From DATKZB01 sp035528235 (GTDB lineage Bacteria > Planctomycetota > Phycisphaerae > FEN-1346), in NCBI GenBank assembly GCA_035528235.1, contig DATKZB010000307.1:1-15022 (forward strand): a DNA stretch of 15,022 bases, read 5' to 3'. Made by a program: the position numbers and the translations under genes. Numbering within the stretch: position 1 is the stretch's first letter; every line of letters begins with the position of its first letter. The notes under the pieces are model-generated. The model saw only the letters and a list, made by a program, of their open reading frames with translations, was not told the origin of the DNA and did not search any database. Below, one piece after another: positions 13,317 through 15,022 of the stretch.

Positions 13317-13652
13317 ATGAAAATCCAGACCCGCACCGAAGGCGAATGCCAGGTCGTGGCCATCTCGGGCTCGGCCGACGTCAACGCGTCGGCCGTCCTG
13401 CGCGAGGCGCTCCTGGGTGCCATCGAGAGCGGCGCCACGCGGCTCGTCTGCGACCTGACCGATACCGATTTCATCTGTTCCGACGCCCTCGGCGTCCTGA
13501 TTACGGCCTACCTGAAGGCGACGGGTCGCGGCGGGTTCGTCCGCCTCGCCCATCCGCAGACCCATCTGACCGAAGTCCTCGAGACCACCCGCCTCAACCG
13601 CCTGTTCGACGTGTTCCCCAGCGTGTCGTGCGCCCTGGCCGGCAACGTCTGA
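13317..13652 (+). CDS. Second STAS-domain anti-sigma-factor antagonist
   Basis: The product is 111 aa and a canonical SpoIIAA/RsbV-size STAS domain. The segment DFICSDALGVLITAYLKA (51-68) aligns with the SpoIIAA phosphorylation loop and gives Ser55 as the likely phospho-acceptor; the residue before it is Cys instead of Asp. It ends in ETTRLNRLFDVFPS, the usual C-terminal helix. ATG 13317 has ggagga 4 nt upstream; an in-frame upstream start at 13212 overlaps the kinase stop and lacks a ribosome site. It is downstream of the kinase in the same direction, probably the same operon. It resembles the first STAS protein only in fold, so the two may answer to different signals or phosphatases. Its end lies 16 bp from the convergent radical SAM gene. 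Confidence 0.88.
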   Translation: MKIQTRTEGECQVVAISGSADVNASAVLREALLGAIESGATRLVCDLTDTDFICSDALGVLITAYLKATGRGGFVRLAHPQTHLTEVLETTRLNRLFDVFPSVSCALAGNV

Positions 13653-13668
13653 CGCCGCTTCCAGTCCG

Positions 13669-14655
13669 TCACCCGTCGGCGTACAGCGTGGCCGGCCCGA
13701 GTTCATCGCCGCCCGCGCCCGCCCGCACCAGGTGCCTCCGGACCGACCAGCACAGGTGACACTTGCCAGCGTAGCCCTGTGGGTCCGGACGAAAGTCGAG
13801 CGCGACGGCTTGCTGCACCAGCCGCTTCGGCCCACCCAAGACCAACTCGGCGATGACGGGCGATTCGTCCAGGCGCCACCGCGACACCAGGGCGTCGAGG
13901 GGCACGTCGGGCGTCGCGCGGCCCAGGACGATGCCGGCGCACGTCCCGGGATAGACCCAGCCCTGCGGGTCAACATGGACGTGCCCGCTCTCCAGGAGCG
14001 CCTTGCGGCAGCCGTCGTCGGAAAGGCCGGCCAGCGGCGTCCGCGCCGCCAGGGGCGCGAGGTGCCGGGCGGCCCGGCCGGTCATCCGTTCGGGGTAGCG
14101 GCCGAGAAACTCGGCGAAGAGGGCGAGGCGCTCGGGTTCGGCCAGGGCGGCGACGTCGCGCGGCTGCTGGGCCCATCTCCATCGTCGGGCCCGGACGCCG
14201 CCGGGGCCGAGCATCTCGCGGGCGACGCTGTACAGCAGCCGTACGCGGTCGGGCGGGACGAATTCCTGGTGATACGGGTCGGCACTGATCGAGACCCGCA
14301 TCATGCCCGCCTGGCGGAGGGCACCCAGCCGCCGACGGACCAGGTCCTGGGTCGTGGCCCAGAAGGCGTTGGTCTCGACGTACCCGATTCCCGCCAGCCC
14401 CGCCTCGCGGGCGGCCGCCACGATGGCCAGGAGGCGGTCGAAGTCGCCGAACGGCTCGCCCCCGCCCAGGTGGACGCCCTCGGCCGGAACGCCCAGTCGC
14501 GCGAGCGCCGCCATGTGCCCCGCGGCGGCATCGACGCTCATCCAGTCCGGCCGCTCCGGGCCGGCCGACACGTAACAGTGCCGACATCGGGCCGGGCACC
14601 AGTCGGTGACCAAGAGCCCCGCGGCCCGCAGCGGCATGAAGTCAACTTGCGCCAT
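13669..14655 (-). CDS. Radical SAM protein with a second cysteine cluster (SPASM/twitch-like)
   Basis: The product is 328 aa. The radical SAM motif CPARCRHC puts C20, C24 and C27 around the first [4Fe-4S] cluster, followed by the SAM-binding GGGEP (64-68). ETNAFWA (94-100) and SISADPYHQEFVP (122-134) are further conserved-looking strands. C216, C239, C299 and C302 (the last two in GKCHLCWS) could hold an auxiliary cluster as in SPASM or twitch proteins, which often modify peptides or mature enzymes; the substrate is unknown. ATG 14655 lies only 6 nt after a perfect -10 box, so the mRNA is predicted to be leaderless. An in-frame ATG at 14688 would run through that promoter. No obvious precursor-peptide gene is adjacent. 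It converges with the STAS operon at 16 bp. Confidence 0.85.
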   Translation of the reverse strand: MAQVDFMPLRAAGLLVTDWCPARCRHCYVSAGPERPDWMSVDAAAGHMAALARLGVPAEGVHLGGGEPFGDFDRLLAIVAAAREAGLAGIGYVETNAFWATTQDLVRRRLGALRQAGMMRVSISADPYHQEFVPPDRVRLLYSVAREMLGPGGVRARRWRWAQQPRDVAALAEPERLALFAEFLGRYPERMTGRAARHLAPLAARTPLAGLSDDGCRKALLESGHVHVDPQGWVYPGTCAGIVLGRATPDVPLDALVSRWRLDESPVIAELVLGGPKRLVQQAVALDFRPDPQGYAGKCHLCWSVRRHLVRAGAGGDELGPATLYADG

Positions 14656-14661
14656 GGGGCC

Positions 14662-14688
14662 ATTATACCGGAAGATGGCCGTTCGCAA
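14662..14688 (-). promoter_or_regulatory. Promoter of the radical SAM gene, giving a leaderless transcript
   Basis: On the minus strand: TTGCGA (14683-14688), 15-bp spacer, perfect TATAAT (14662-14667). Six bases (ggcccc) separate the -10 from ATG 14655, so transcription should start at or next to the A of the start codon. No ribosome binding site can fit. Confidence 0.7.
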
Positions 14689-14707
14689 GGCGCGCGAGAG
14701 CCGAAGG

Positions 14708-14736
14708 TTGCAGAGCGGGCCGGCGCCGCCTATAAT
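14708..14736 (+). promoter_or_regulatory. Promoter of the NUDIX gene
   Basis: TTGCAG (14708-14713), 17-bp spacer, perfect TATAAT (14731-14736). About 25 nt of leader follows, with ggggaga 5 nt before ATG 14766. It is back-to-back with the radical SAM promoter; the two -35 boxes are 19 bp apart. Confidence 0.75.
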
Positions 14737-14765
14737 CCGGCGGAGGAAATCCCGGGGAGACGGCG

Positions 14766-15022
14766 ATGCCAGCGAGTCCCGAAATCCTGAGCCGCGACGT
14801 CGTCTACACCGGCCGCAGGGTCACGCTCGAGGTCCACCACGTCCGCGACGCCCGCGGCCGCGAGACCACGCGCGAGGTCATCGTCCATCCGGGGGCCGTC
14901 GCCATCCTGGCCTTTCCGCAGGACGGGCACGTTCTGCTGGAGCGCAACTGGCGGTACACGGTGGGCGCGGCGATGATCGAAATCCCGGCCGGCACGCTTG
15001 TGCCCGGCGAAGACCCGGCCGC
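14766..15022 (+). CDS. NUDIX hydrolase, ADP-ribose pyrophosphatase-like, N-terminal part
   Basis: The first 85 codons are present and the gene runs off the window. The N-terminal beta sheet (SRDVVYTGRRVTLEVHHV) and the strand VAILAFPQDGHVLLERNWRY (45-64) match the ADP-ribose pyrophosphatase branch. These enzymes cleave ADP-ribose or other nucleoside-diphosphate sugars to AMP or NMP plus a sugar phosphate. IEIPAGTLVPGEDPAA (71-86) is the start of the Nudix box with its E-x-PAG and GE signature; the catalytic REUXEE part lies beyond the edge. ATG 14766 is preceded by ggggaga at 5 nt. Cytoplasmic. Substrate preference cannot be judged without the rest. Confidence 0.85.
   Translation, partial: MPASPEILSRDVVYTGRRVTLEVHHVRDARGRETTREVIVHPGAVAILAFPQDGHVLLERNWRYTVGAAMIEIPAGTLVPGEDPA

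Overview
The window is GC-rich, gene-dense bacterial chromosome. The best-supported lineage is Planctomycetes, probably Phycisphaerae-like. The evidence is a PEP-CTERM sorting signal at the left edge, a Gfo/Idh oxidoreductase paired with a TIM-barrel sugar isomerase, an orphan BatA-type protein, KDO synthesis (an LPS-type envelope), and a SpoIIAB/STAS partner-switching set. This is inference from gene content; no rRNA or tRNA marker is present. No CRISPR array, phage gene or intact transposase was seen.

Layout. 1-315: end of a PEP-CTERM protein, a strong intrinsic terminator and two tandem palindromic hairpins. 316-3777 (minus): Gfo/Idh/MocA oxidoreductase followed by mutS2. 3778-3930: a compact divergent control region whose two promoters share their -10 bases. 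3931-4686 (plus): TIM-barrel sugar isomerase/epimerase. 4687-4821: a nested hairpin repeat. 4822-5355 (plus): a small GGQ release-factor-like protein with an unusual C-terminal extension. 5356-5471: convergent gap with nothing recognisable. 5472-8201 (minus): a tight operon of diacylglycerol-kinase-family enzyme, kdsA and corA. 8202-8437: divergent promoter region. 8438-9643 (plus): exported protein with two PDZ domains. 9644-9854: hairpin repeat and promoter. 9855-10373 (plus): unrecognised membrane-anchored protein. 10374-10493: 120-bp MITE-like element. 10564-12306 (plus): BatA-like membrane protein. 12348-13652 (plus): promoter, then STAS protein, SpoIIAB-type kinase and second STAS protein. 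13669-14655 (minus): radical SAM protein, probably translated from a leaderless mRNA. 14766-end (plus): NUDIX hydrolase, cut by the window edge. No gene-free stretch exceeds 300 bases.

How the genes work together. The Gfo/Idh and isomerase genes share a control region and probably act on a common sugar or polyol. KdsA and the lipid kinase suggest an envelope operon, with CorA translationally coupled at its end. The STAS-kinase-STAS set is a phosphorylation-controlled switch whose sigma factor or other target and phosphatase are not in the window.

Most notable non-coding content: a family of intergenic palindromes (core arms gcgcggYgggt/acccRccgcgc) in four copies, one pair showing a matched base-pair change; a 120-bp element with perfect 16-bp terminal inverted repeats and a CTAA duplication; and a recurrent -35 variant, TTGC plus two bases, in most of the promoters recognised here.
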